From positions 1 through 64,000 of the forward strand of contig JAFWQM010000009.1 of the NCBI GenBank assembly GCA_017509065.1: a DNA stretch of 64,000 nt, in the 5' to 3' direction. Below, one piece after another: positions 1-7,942 of the stretch; position 1 is the stretch's first letter, and every line of letters begins with the position of its first letter. The translations under genes and the position numbers were made by a program. A model generated the notes under the pieces. The model was not told the origin of the DNA and searched no databases. It saw nothing but the letters and a program-made list of their open reading frames with translations. The stretch comes from Clostridia bacterium (GTDB lineage Bacteria; Bacillota_A; Clostridia; Christensenellales; Aristaeellaceae).

Positions 1-64
1 CGCTCTTTGGAGGCCAAAGAGCGGTTTCCCCCAGACCCCCTTCCGAGAAAGCCGTAAGAAAGGC
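1..64. repeat. Palindromic intergenic repeat, copy 1 (cut by window edge)
   Basis: The window opens inside a palindrome whose arms read CGCTCTTTGG and CCAAAGAGCG, followed by GGTTTCCCCCAGACCCC and TTCCGAGAAAG. The same core and the same right-hand tail occur at 24802-24870, and the core occurs again at 35012-35051. The left half of this copy lies outside the window. Confidence 0.8.
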
Positions 65-77
65 AGGCAATCAGGAA

Positions 78-575
78 ATGAAAAGCAAAAAAAGAATACG
101 CATCCTAATTGGCGTTTTTCTGATTGTTCTACTTGCTCTTTTTGCTTTCCGGGTCATCCAGAACAGCCTGAACCGTAATCGTCTGCTGAAAGCGGTTCAT
201 TTGGAAAACGCAGCAGGGTTAAGACAAATCGATTATTGCAGTTGGACGGACCCGCTAAAATACAAAGACAGTTATGAAATCATGGCGTTTTCAGTGGATG
301 TGCAAAACTGGAAAGTGCCGGAGGAGTGGACAAAAGAACCAAACCCCATCGACTTGTCTGAATTGGAGACTTCACTTCAAATCGTCTTGGATTATCAGGG
401 AATTCTCGGTCTGAGTCTTGGCGGAATTGAATGTTCCGCCTGGTTTTTTACAGATGGCAGAGACGCCGGAAAGCCGTTTGAACAGCGGGAGTTTTATCTG
501 GGTTATGTGTTCGATAACTATGGCAAGCCCTTGATTTTTATTTATCATGGGCACCACTTGTATGGGATTGAATAA
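78..575 (+). CDS. Small membrane-anchored protein of unknown function
   Basis: This 165-residue protein starts with a basic stretch (MKSKKRIRI) followed by one hydrophobic segment at about residues 8-25, so it is probably anchored in the membrane or exported with the remainder outside. The rest is soluble, with a tryptophan-containing middle part and a GIECSAWFF segment. I recognise no family. The frame ends 25 bases before the YigZ start and both genes run in the same direction, but nothing in the sequence ties their functions together. The start follows AGGAA at close range. The gene sits immediately next to a palindromic repeat. Confidence 0.6.
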   Translation: MKSKKRIRILIGVFLIVLLALFAFRVIQNSLNRNRLLKAVHLENAAGLRQIDYCSWTDPLKYKDSYEIMAFSVDVQNWKVPEEWTKEPNPIDLSELETSLQIVLDYQGILGLSLGGIECSAWFFTDGRDAGKPFEQREFYLGYVFDNYGKPLIFIYHGHHLYGIE

Positions 576-600
576 CCTGATTTTTTATGGAGCGTATCAC

Positions 601-1251
601 ATGCCAGGCGACTACAAAACATTAAAACAAGCTGCTTGTGACGAATTTATCGTCAATAAGAGCCGCTTCATCGGCTACGCCTCCCCCTGCCAAACGGAGG
701 AAGAAGCGCTGGCGTTTCTGAAATCCATCCGGGAAAAACACCGGGACGCGACGCACAACTGCTACGCCTATGTGATCGGGGAGAACGCTGGCATCATGCG
801 GTACAGCGACGACGGAGAGCCGGGCGGCACGGCGGGGATGCCCATGATGGAGGTCATCAAGGCCTGCCAAGTGGTGAACTGCTGCGTGGTGGTGACCCGG
901 TATTTCGGCGGGGTGCTGCTGGGGGCGGGGGGCCTGGTGAGGGCCTATTCCCACGGCTGCGCCATCGCCCTGGACGCGGCCCAGGTGGTCAGGATGCAGC
1001 TGTCCCGGCGCTTGCTGCTGGACGTGCCTTATCCCCTGTGGGACAAGGTGAGCTACGCCATGAAATCGCTGCCGCTGCTCATCGAGGACACCTCCTTCGG
1101 CGCGTCCGTGGAGGCGACCGTTTTGATCCGGGTCAAGGACCTGGAAGAAGTAACAGCCAAGCTCACCGCCCTCACCGACGCCAAGGCGGAATGGCTTTCC
1201 CTGGATGAACTGCATTATCCCTGGCCTGAAAACGGAGAAGAAACAAAATGA
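601..1251 (+). CDS. yigZ: YigZ/IMPACT family protein
   Basis: A 216-residue protein of the UPF0029/IMPACT family. The N-terminal domain carries the family hallmarks SRFIGYA near residue 19, HNCYAYVIG near residue 57, SDDGEPGGTAGMPM near residue 70 and VTRYFGGVLLGAGGLVRAY near residue 97; a DUF1949-like C-terminal domain follows. Family members are linked to translation control but their bacterial role is not settled. The longest open frame begins at 547 inside the previous gene. The ATG at 601 has GGAG eight bases upstream and gives the normal N-terminus, so I use it. The stop overlaps the next start by four bases (ATGA), indicating translational coupling. Confidence 0.93.
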   Translation: MPGDYKTLKQAACDEFIVNKSRFIGYASPCQTEEEALAFLKSIREKHRDATHNCYAYVIGENAGIMRYSDDGEPGGTAGMPMMEVIKACQVVNCCVVVTRYFGGVLLGAGGLVRAYSHGCAIALDAAQVVRMQLSRRLLLDVPYPLWDKVSYAMKSLPLLIEDTSFGASVEATVLIRVKDLEEVTAKLTALTDAKAEWLSLDELHYPWPENGEETK

Positions 1252-2000
1252 ACGAATTGCAAAAGCGTTTTCCGGAATTATATGCCAGGCTTTACCCGGA
1301 AGGAAGATTTCAGGATTTCTACAGACAAAAAGCGGAATTGCGCGCCATCCTGCCCCAACTCTCTTATGATGAGCGGTGGGAACGGCTCTTTGCCGAACAA
1401 GAAAGTGAAGCATACAAAGAATGGATAACGTATCGAATGAAGATCATGAACGAAATCCTTTCTTCTGACAACCACGATGAAAAGCGGCAGTTAAATGCGT
1501 TCATCAAACTGGAAGCAGAATTGAGCAAAGATACGCTGGCGCTGTTTGACAAAAAGGGAAACCCAGATCATTTCGTGCAGAGCATGGGCGGCTATCCCGA
1601 TCAAATCGCCGGATATGTGCTGCAAACCATTGGCCTCTATTGCGATGCGGTTTCCCCGCAAAAGCTGAAAGCAATCCGCCTCTGTTTCGACACCTCCCTC
1701 TCGCTGGACGAGGACAAAACGTACGACGGTGAAATGCAGCCCACCATCGACTTGACCTTTGACCGGGACACATATCATATCGACGTTGGCGCGTCGTGGA
1801 ACGCTCCCATCGAACTGGAACGGGATGGCCGGAAAAACGCCCAGATTTGGGCGGAGTCCGTCTGGCCCGAATATCTCCGGGAAACGTCCCCATCCCCGAA
1901 AGAAATCAGGCAGGACGGGGAGGACGTGCGGCAGACCGTCGCAAAGCAATACCCTGATATTCCTGTAATGGTTGAATTTCATGAAGCGAAAGGGGAGTAA
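1248..2000 (+). CDS. Uncharacterised 250-residue cytoplasmic protein
   Basis: A soluble protein with no signal peptide or membrane segment. The N-terminal half is charged and likely helical (MNELQKRFPELYARLYPEGR onwards). The C-terminal half is acidic and richer in beta-type sequence (TIDLTFDRDTYHIDVGAS). I do not recognise the family. Its start codon overlaps the YigZ stop in an ATGA arrangement, and the GNAT gene begins four bases after its stop region, so the three genes are very likely one operon. That suggests shared expression but gives no function. Confidence 0.75.
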   Translation: MNELQKRFPELYARLYPEGRFQDFYRQKAELRAILPQLSYDERWERLFAEQESEAYKEWITYRMKIMNEILSSDNHDEKRQLNAFIKLEAELSKDTLALFDKKGNPDHFVQSMGGYPDQIAGYVLQTIGLYCDAVSPQKLKAIRLCFDTSLSLDEDKTYDGEMQPTIDLTFDRDTYHIDVGASWNAPIELERDGRKNAQIWAESVWPEYLRETSPSPKEIRQDGEDVRQTVAKQYPDIPVMVEFHEAKGE

Positions 2001-2003
2001 AGC

Positions 2004-2471
2004 ATGGTACGATTCGCCGTGCCCCAGGACGCGGAGGCGATCAACGTCCTGCGGAAAGAAGTGAACGACCTGCACGTGGCGGGCCGTCCGAATCATTTTA
2101 AGGCTGGATTTGGGAAAGAACTGCAAGAACATGTATACATGTACCTGGCGGGTGGCTTCGGCTATGCCGCGGTGGACGAGGAGGACGGGCAGATCATCGG
2201 CATGGTGATGGTGGACTACATCGACCGCCCGGAAAGCCCCTACCGCTACGCCGAGCGCTTCGCCCACATCGCGGAAATCTGCGTGGATGAAGCGCATCGC
2301 CGCCAGGGATCGGGCAAGCGGCTGCTGGACTTCGTGAAAGCCGACGCGAAAGCAAAGGGCTTTTCCCGCATCGAACTGGACGTGTGGGCGTTCAACGACG
2401 CGCTGGCTTTTTACGAGGCCGAGGGCTATACCGTTTTCCGGCGTTACCTGGAACTGAAACTGGATGAATAA
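2004..2471 (+). CDS. GNAT family N-acetyltransferase
   Basis: A 155-residue single-domain acyl-CoA transferase of the GNAT superfamily. Beta strand 4 and the acetyl-CoA pyrophosphate loop are visible as ICVDEAHRRQGSGKRLLDFV (an R-R-Q-G-S-G-K version of the Q/RxxGxG/A motif) at about residues 92-111. It continues into a typical ELDVWAFNDALAFYEAEGY end. The acceptor substrate cannot be told from sequence. It is the third gene of the small operon that starts with YigZ and is followed by a bidirectional terminator. Confidence 0.9.
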   Translation: MVRFAVPQDAEAINVLRKEVNDLHVAGRPNHFKAGFGKELQEHVYMYLAGGFGYAAVDEEDGQIIGMVMVDYIDRPESPYRYAERFAHIAEICVDEAHRRQGSGKRLLDFVKADAKAKGFSRIELDVWAFNDALAFYEAEGYTVFRRYLELKLDE

Positions 2472-2520
2472 AAACCAGATAACTGTCTCTGAGCAGGAAT
2501 AATTTTCCATCATTACTGAA

Positions 2521-2574
2521 AAACAAAAAACTGGCACGGGATTCCAGCCGGATTGGCAGAAGCCCGTGCCAGTT
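2521..2574. terminator. Bidirectional terminator between convergent genes
   Basis: Twelve-base arms AACTGGCACGGG (2529-2540) and CCCGTGCCAGTT (2563-2574) form a strong hairpin. On the minus strand it is followed by a T-rich run, so it should end the ABC importer transcript; on the plus strand it can end the YigZ-GNAT operon. Confidence 0.85.
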
Positions 2575-2606
2575 ACATTTTGGATAACAAATTCAGACCG
2601 GCTTTA

Positions 2607-4205
2607 TTATCTGCGTTTTTTCTGTTTCGTTTTCATCCGCAGCAGATACAGCCCCATCAGTACCCACGCGGCGGCGATGGAGCAGAGCATCGCCACGGCG
2701 GTTCCGGGCAGTGGGCCGAGGCTGGCCTTGGCATCCTGGATGGAGCCGGCCTGTCCGCTGATCTGGTCGAGGCGGTAGAGGGAGTTGATCTGGCTGTACA
2801 GGTTTTCAATAAAGGCGTCATCCACCGTCTTTTTCCGGCGGACAGCCTTGGCAGTTTCCTCGATCAGCTGGCCCGCCGCGTCGCGCAGGGAGGCCGAGCC
2901 GTTGAAAACGGCGGTGGTGAAGGTGTTGGCAGTGTTGTTCATGAGCAGCTCCGCCGCGTCCAGCTTCACGAAATAATGCAGATCGTTGTCCTCGCCTTTG
3001 CGGGAGAGGTAGTCCTGATACGCTTCCGATTGCTGGGCTTTCAGCGTCACCGGCACATAGCCCTCGGTCTGCGCGTAACCCGCCTGCACGCTGTCGGTGA
3101 GCAGGAACTGGGTGAACAGCCAGCTTGCCAGCACTTCCTGGGGATCGTCCTTATTGAACACGCAGACTGACGGTCCCTGGGAAATCATGGCGGGATGGGC
3201 AGGATCGAACTGTGGAATGGGCCGCACGACAAGTTCAAAGTCTCTCACCTGGTCGGCTGCGATGTCCAAATGCGGCGCGTTCGGCCCCATCCAGGAAGCC
3301 CCGGCGGTGGAGTCCACGGCGAAAATGCACTGGCCCGCGTTCAGGAAGTTGCCGGGATAGCTGGAGATTTTGAAGGTGGAGAAAGCGCCGGTGGCCACGT
3401 GGTCGCGGATGGTGAACAGGATTTCCTTCGTCGTGTCGTTGAAGATTTGAATCTCTCCGGCATCGGTGGAGTAAGGCGCGTTCTTCTGCCGCAGCATCTG
3501 GATCATCATGTTGTCGGTGGATTTATAAATGAAGGGGATCATGGTCTTCTGGCCGTTCACCAGGTAGTTTCCTTCTTCATCCTTGGCCGTTGCCGCGTCG
3601 GACACCTCCCACACGAAGTCCCAGGTGATTTCGTCGGGCAGGGTGTAGCCCAGCTTTTCCACCAGGGTTTTGTTGATGTACATGGCTTCGGTGGAGCGCA
3701 TGTAGGGGAGGGCGTAGTAGTACGCGCCGAGCTTGCATTCCGCCAGAAACTGCGGCACGATCTCCTCCAGCGTCGGCCCGTCGAAGCGCAGCTCGCTGCC
3801 GCCCAAGCCATATTTGGCGTTGGCGAACAGGTCGTCCAGCGGCGCGATCACGTGGTTGCCGGTCAGGTAGGTGGCGATGTGGTCGGGGTAGGTAATGCAC
3901 ACGTTGGGCGTTGTTCCGGTGGCGATGTTCGTCACCACGTCGTTGTAGATGCGGCTGTAATCGGTGTACAGGCGCATGTTCACCTGAATGTTGGGATACA
4001 GGGCTTCAAAGTCTTTGATGGCCTGCTCATACACAGCGGTCTGGCTTTTATTGGTGTCGTTCTTGGCCCAGAAGGTGATTTCGTAGTTCCGGGAGGTGTC
4101 GAAGGTGTCCGGCACGGTGAACGCCACGGTGTCCTGGCTGCCGTGGCAGCCGGTCAGGAGGAAGCACAGGGCCAGCAGCAGGGAAAGAATCAAATATTTC
4201 TTCAT
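2607..4205 (-). CDS. Sugar ABC transporter substrate-binding lipoprotein with C-terminal membrane segment
   Basis: A 532-residue CUT1-type extracellular solute-binding protein. The start at 4205 gives a perfect lipoprotein signal with the lipobox LLTGC (Cys20) and overlaps the upstream permease stop by four bases (ATGA); the longer frame starting at 4424 would run inside the permease gene. The body (residues about 30-480) has the bacterial type 1 binding-protein pattern, including EITFWAKND and a conserved IPFIYKSTDNM stretch. Oddly, a hydrophobic segment near residues 500-522 (LPGTAVAMLCSIAAAWVLMG) is followed by a basic tail (KTKQKKRR), so the protein looks anchored at both ends. Substrate is probably an oligosaccharide. 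Confidence 0.9.
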   Translation of the reverse strand: MKKYLILSLLLALCFLLTGCHGSQDTVAFTVPDTFDTSRNYEITFWAKNDTNKSQTAVYEQAIKDFEALYPNIQVNMRLYTDYSRIYNDVVTNIATGTTPNVCITYPDHIATYLTGNHVIAPLDDLFANAKYGLGGSELRFDGPTLEEIVPQFLAECKLGAYYYALPYMRSTEAMYINKTLVEKLGYTLPDEITWDFVWEVSDAATAKDEEGNYLVNGQKTMIPFIYKSTDNMMIQMLRQKNAPYSTDAGEIQIFNDTTKEILFTIRDHVATGAFSTFKISSYPGNFLNAGQCIFAVDSTAGASWMGPNAPHLDIAADQVRDFELVVRPIPQFDPAHPAMISQGPSVCVFNKDDPQEVLASWLFTQFLLTDSVQAGYAQTEGYVPVTLKAQQSEAYQDYLSRKGEDNDLHYFVKLDAAELLMNNTANTFTTAVFNGSASLRDAAGQLIEETAKAVRRKKTVDDAFIENLYSQINSLYRLDQISGQAGSIQDAKASLGPLPGTAVAMLCSIAAAWVLMGLYLLRMKTKQKKRR

Positions 4206-5077
4206 CCTTTGGTGCCTCCCCTCGAAACGCCCGCCATAACCTTCTTGCGGAAAATCAGGAACAGGATAATCAGCGGCAGGGAAATGACCACCACCGCGGC
4301 CATCATGGCGGGAATGTTCTCGCGGCCGAAGCCGTTCTCGCGAATCTCCTGAATGCCGTTGGAAACCAGGTAGTATTTCGGGTCGTCGGTAATCAGGCGC
4401 GGCCAGACGTAGCTGTTCCAGCACTCGATTACCTTCAGAATGGTGATGGTCACCAGCGTGGGCTTGGCGATCGGCATCATCACGGTCAGCAGGTACTTAA
4501 AGTCCGTGGTGCCGTCCACCCGCGCGGCGCGGTACAATTCATCCGGTATCTGCTCGAAGTTTTCTTTCAGCAGGTAGATGTAGAATACCGAAGTCACGGA
4601 GGGTAAAATCAAACCAGTGAATGTATTGCGCAGGTGCAGGTTGGTGATGGTGACGAAGTTGGTAATAATCACCAGTTCATTGGGAATCATCATCAGCGAC
4701 AGGAACAAGGTGAAGGCCAAGTGCTTTCCCGGAAAGTCCAGCCGGGCGAAGGCAAAAGCGGCAGGGATAATGACCACCATCATGAGGGCCGTCGTGACCA
4801 GGGTAAAGACCAGGGTATTCAGGAAGTACCGCCCCAAGTCCACGGTGGTAAAGGCGTCCACATAGTTCTGGAAGGTGGGGGAGAGGGTGAAAAATTTCGG
4901 GATGTATTCCGCGTTGTAGGTGCTGTAGCTCTTCACCGAGGTCAGCAGCATCCAGTAGAAGGGGAACAGCACAATTAGCGCCCATATTGTCAGGAAAAAG
5001 TAATCCGCGCAGTGGAATACTTTTTTCCTAGCGGCGGCGCGGCGCTCGATTTGGTCAAAGTCCAATTTCTTGTCCAT
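4202..5077 (-). CDS. CUT1 sugar ABC transporter permease, MalG type
   Basis: A 291-residue inner-membrane permease with six predicted membrane spans. The cytoplasmic EAA loop that docks on the ATPase is visible as ELYRAARVDGTTDFKYLL followed by MPIAKP. It forms the channel together with the permease encoded just upstream (stop at 5091, 13 bases away). Four-gene order ATPase, permease, permease, binding protein on one strand shows a full importer. Confidence 0.93.
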   Translation of the reverse strand: MDKKLDFDQIERRAAARKKVFHCADYFFLTIWALIVLFPFYWMLLTSVKSYSTYNAEYIPKFFTLSPTFQNYVDAFTTVDLGRYFLNTLVFTLVTTALMMVVIIPAAFAFARLDFPGKHLAFTLFLSLMMIPNELVIITNFVTITNLHLRNTFTGLILPSVTSVFYIYLLKENFEQIPDELYRAARVDGTTDFKYLLTVMMPIAKPTLVTITILKVIECWNSYVWPRLITDDPKYYLVSNGIQEIRENGFGRENIPAMMAAVVVISLPLIILFLIFRKKVMAGVSRGGTKG

Positions 5078-5090
5078 CCGCTCCGCCTCC

Positions 5091-5981
5091 TTAATACTGC
5101 ACGTTCTTCTTGCTGATGAGCAAGTTGATGCAGGTGATGGTCAGCACGATGGCAAACAGAATCAGCGCGGCGGCGGAGGCGAAGGAGGGATAGCCGCCGC
5201 TGTTACCGTAGAGCATATCGTACACATAGCCCACGATGGTGTTCATGCCGGCAGCGTTCAGGTCGGTGCCGAAGAGGGCCACCGCGTCGCTGTAGGCCTT
5301 GAAGGCGCCGATGAAGCCGGTAATCACCAAGTAAAAGATCATGGGGGAGATCATGGGCAGGGTGATTTTGTAGAAGATGCGGAAGGAGCGGGTGCCGTCC
5401 ATGCGGGCGGCGCTGTAGTATTCCGGGTTCACCGAGGCCAGGGCGCTGGTGAGAATCAAAATCTTAAAAGGCATGACCACCCAGATGGTATAGAAGCACA
5501 GCACGAACATCTTCGCCCAGTAGGGGCCGTCGATGAAGTCCACGCTCTGCCCGCCAAACCATTGAATCATCAGGTTCACCAGGCCGTCGGTGTAGGCGTT
5601 CTTCTTGAAAAGAATCATGAACACTAGGCCTACCGCCAGGGTGTTGGTGACGTAGGGCAGGAAATAAACGGCCTGATACAGGTTCCTGATCGGCTTAATC
5701 GCATTCAGCCCCAGGGAAATCAGCAGGGCGATGCCGGTGGAAAGCGGTACGGTGATAATCACCAGAATGAAGGTGTTCTTCACCGCCTGCAAAAAGTAGG
5801 GGTCGCGGAGTACATAGGAATAATTATACAGACCCACGCCTAAATAGGTCTGCGACGCGGAGTTGTAGCCTTCCTCGAAGGAGTACACCAGCACGTCGAT
5901 GAGTGGGTACACCATAAAGCAGCCCAGGAACAGGATGGCGGGCAGTAAATACAGCCAGCCCTTCATACTTTTTTTGCTCAT
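5091..5981 (-). CDS. CUT1 sugar ABC transporter permease, MalF/UgpA type
   Basis: A 296-residue permease beginning with a basic cytoplasmic end and a first span at about residues 9-30 (LYLLPAILFLGCFMVYPLI). The EAA loop is YYSAARMDGTRSFRIFYKIT followed by LPMISP. It pairs with the MalG-type permease downstream. The gap to the ATPase gene is only 12 bases, so the genes are cotranscribed. Confidence 0.93.
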   Translation of the reverse strand: MSKKSMKGWLYLLPAILFLGCFMVYPLIDVLVYSFEEGYNSASQTYLGVGLYNYSYVLRDPYFLQAVKNTFILVIITVPLSTGIALLISLGLNAIKPIRNLYQAVYFLPYVTNTLAVGLVFMILFKKNAYTDGLVNLMIQWFGGQSVDFIDGPYWAKMFVLCFYTIWVVMPFKILILTSALASVNPEYYSAARMDGTRSFRIFYKITLPMISPMIFYLVITGFIGAFKAYSDAVALFGTDLNAAGMNTIVGYVYDMLYGNSGGYPSFASAAALILFAIVLTITCINLLISKKNVQY

Positions 5982-5993
5982 TGCCGCCCCTCC

Positions 5994-7094
5994 TTACTGG
6001 CCACCGAAGGGAATGCGCAGGTCGTTTTCGGCATTGAACAGGAACACTTTCTCCCAAAGCAGGCTGAAACGTACGGTCTTGGCGCTCCTGTCCACCTTGT
6101 TCCTCGCTGGGATGATGGAGCGGACAGTCACATTGCGGGTGTTCGGATGGGTGGACACCACGCTTGTGTCCCGGCCCATGACCTCCACCCGGGACAGGTT
6201 CAGGGTGAAGGGGCCGTTCTCATCAAGGACGAAGCCTTCGGGCCGGATACCCACGGATATCTTCTGGTCTTTCACGCCGGGCACGTCCAGCACCGCTTCC
6301 GACCCGATGAACAGCTTCCCGTCCTTTACGTTCCCGTCAAACACGTTGATGGGCGGCGTACCCAGGAACATGGACACGAACAGGTTCACGGGGTTGTCAT
6401 ATACCTCCTGCGGCGCTCCGATCTGCTGCACCACGCCGTCCTTCATTACCACGATCATGTCCGAAATGCTCATGGCCTCGTCCTGGTCGTGGGTGACGAA
6501 AATGGTGGTCACGCCGGTTTCCTGCTGAATGCGGCGGATTTCTTCACGGGTCTGGAGTCGCAGCCTTGCGTCCAGGTTGGACAGCGGCTCGTCCATGAGC
6601 AGGACTCTTGGCGTTTTCACCAGCGCCCGGGCGATAGCGACGCGCTGCTGCTGGCCGCCGGAAAGCTCGCTGGGCTTACGCTCCAGCAGGCCGTCGATCT
6701 GAACCAGCTTTGCGGCGGTAATCGCCTTTTCCTTCATGGCGGGCTTGGTCATCTTGTCCGCGCCTTTCAAGTTTTGCAGCGGGAACATGATGTTTTCCAG
6801 TACCGTGAGATGCGGATACAGCGCGTAGTTCTGGAACACCAGGCCCACGCCCCGGTTTTCCGGCGGCAAGCGGGTCACGTCGTCGTCGCCGAAGAAAATC
6901 TGTCCGCTGGTAGGCGCTTCCAGGCCGCAGATCAGGTTCAGCGTGGTGGATTTTCCACACCCGGAGGGCCCCAGCAGGCCGATCAGCTTGCCGTCCGGGA
7001 TTTCAAAATCGAAGTTGTTCACCGCGATCACGTCGCCGCCGTTCTTCGTGCGGCTGGGAAACCGCTTCGTCAGATTTTTCAGCACAACCTTCAT
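5994..7094 (-). CDS. Sugar ABC transporter ATP-binding protein (MalK/UgpC/MsmX type)
   Basis: A 366-residue ATPase that drives the importer. Walker A GPSGCGKST lies near residue 43, the Q-loop in LVFQNYALYPH near residue 88, the ABC signature [15 protein letters not shown] near residue 143 and Walker [12 protein letters not shown] near residue 164, with the switch His in FVTHDQDEA. A C-terminal TOBE/OB regulatory domain (ISVGIRPEGF) places it in the carbohydrate MalK group. It is the first gene of the operon, directly behind a good promoter at 7139-7167. Confidence 0.95.
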   Translation of the reverse strand: MKVVLKNLTKRFPSRTKNGGDVIAVNNFDFEIPDGKLIGLLGPSGCGKSTTLNLICGLEAPTSGQIFFGDDDVTRLPPENRGVGLVFQNYALYPHLTVLENIMFPLQNLKGADKMTKPAMKEKAITAAKLVQIDGLLERKPSELSGGQQQRVAIARALVKTPRVLLMDEPLSNLDARLRLQTREEIRRIQQETGVTTIFVTHDQDEAMSISDMIVVMKDGVVQQIGAPQEVYDNPVNLFVSMFLGTPPINVFDGNVKDGKLFIGSEAVLDVPGVKDQKISVGIRPEGFVLDENGPFTLNLSRVEVMGRDTSVVSTHPNTRNVTVRSIIPARNKVDRSAKTVRFSLLWEKVFLFNAENDLRIPFGGQ

Positions 7095-7138
7095 ATGCGT
7101 TCTTTCCTTCCTGACAGATTCAGGCTTTATCCACTCTT

Positions 7139-7167
7139 ATTTTATTCCTGTAAAGCGTAAAAGTCAA
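7139..7167 (-). promoter_or_regulatory. Sigma-A type promoter of the ABC importer operon
   Basis: On the minus strand TTGACT is followed after 17 bases by TAAAAT, about 45 bases before the ATPase start. Spacing and match are good for the housekeeping sigma factor. Confidence 0.7.
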
Positions 7168-7252
7168 TGGTTGACCGGACTGTTCTCTCCAATAAGCCTG
7201 CAAGTCCCGTTCCGTCAGATGAATTTTTTGTTGCCCATTCATCCAGCAGGAT

Positions 7253-7654
7253 ATGACCGTTGAAGCGCAAAAGATCCTATCCGCTATGATGCGGGTGGAG
7301 CGACGGTATCCTTACGGCCTCGGCGTCACGCTAATCGTGCGTATGCTGCATGGAAGCAAAGACCAGCGGATCCTGGATTTGGGTCTGAATGAGTTTCCTA
7401 CCTACGGCATCATGCGCGATACGGACCGAAAAATCGTCCGGGAATATATTGACCACCTGATACAGGAAGGTTATTTGACCCGGTCTTCGGAATCTCCTGT
7501 CCTGCATACCACGGAAAAAGCCTGTGCAGTGCTGTATCACGGGGAGAAGGTATTCATCGCCCAGCGCAGGGAGAAAGCTTCCGCCCTAAAAAAGCCGATA
7601 AGCCAACCTTTCCCCCTGGGATTTTCCCAGCTTTCTCGGGCCAGAAACCTCTAA
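7253..7654 (+). pseudogene. Isolated RecQ RQC-domain fragment
   Basis: The 133-residue frame matches the RQC winged-helix domain of RecQ helicases: EAQKILSAMMRVERRYPYGL at the start, LGLNEFPTYGIMRD in the middle and the LTEKA-type end before VLYHGEKV. In RecQ this piece follows the helicase core and zinc-binding cysteines and precedes HRDC. None of these is present here: the upstream DNA holds the promoter of the divergent ABC operon and the last 25 residues no longer resemble RecQ. I therefore read it as the relic of a recQ gene. A stand-alone RQC DNA-binding protein is possible but I see no good ribosome binding site at 7253. Confidence 0.7.
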
Positions 7655-7750
7655 CTTCCGTAACCCCATATTGACTGGCGAATGTTGTCAGTTTTATCAA
7701 ATGTTGATTTTTCGTTTATTGGTGTCCAGAGGACGAAGTCCTTTGGCGCA

Positions 7751-7820
7751 GGGTCTGCGGCCGCGGAGGCCCCAGCGTTTCCTTTGTTGGATGAATAATA
7801 GCAGAATGGAAACACTTTTT
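7751..7820. repeat. Dispersed repeat, copy A
   Basis: A stretch containing GCGGAGGCC, CAGCG and CCTTTGTTGGATGA closely matches 23383-23445. Both copies contain a GC-rich self-complementary part followed by an AT-rich tail with GAATG. A small hairpin (CCAGAGGAC, 7726-7734, against GTCCTTTGG, 7738-7746) precedes this copy. It fills most of the gap before the penicillin-binding protein gene. Confidence 0.6.
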
Positions 7821-7854
7821 ACATTCCCGGAGCGAGCGCATTGCGCAGCGGGGA

Positions 7855-7884
7855 TTGTTTTTTGCCCCGGTTTTGTGGTATACT
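7855..7884 (+). promoter_or_regulatory. Possible promoter of the penicillin-binding protein gene
   Basis: TTGTTT (7855-7860), an 18-base spacer and TATACT (7879-7884) stand about 60 bases upstream of the GTG start. Confidence 0.45.
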
Positions 7885-7942
7885 TGCAGTGCGGACCCAC
7901 TTGACAATCAAACTGCGATTGGGATCATGCAAGGAGAAAAAC

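Noticed and set aside
547..600. Upstream extension of the YigZ frame
   Set aside because: It overlaps the previous gene and the conserved N-terminus begins at 601 behind GGAG.
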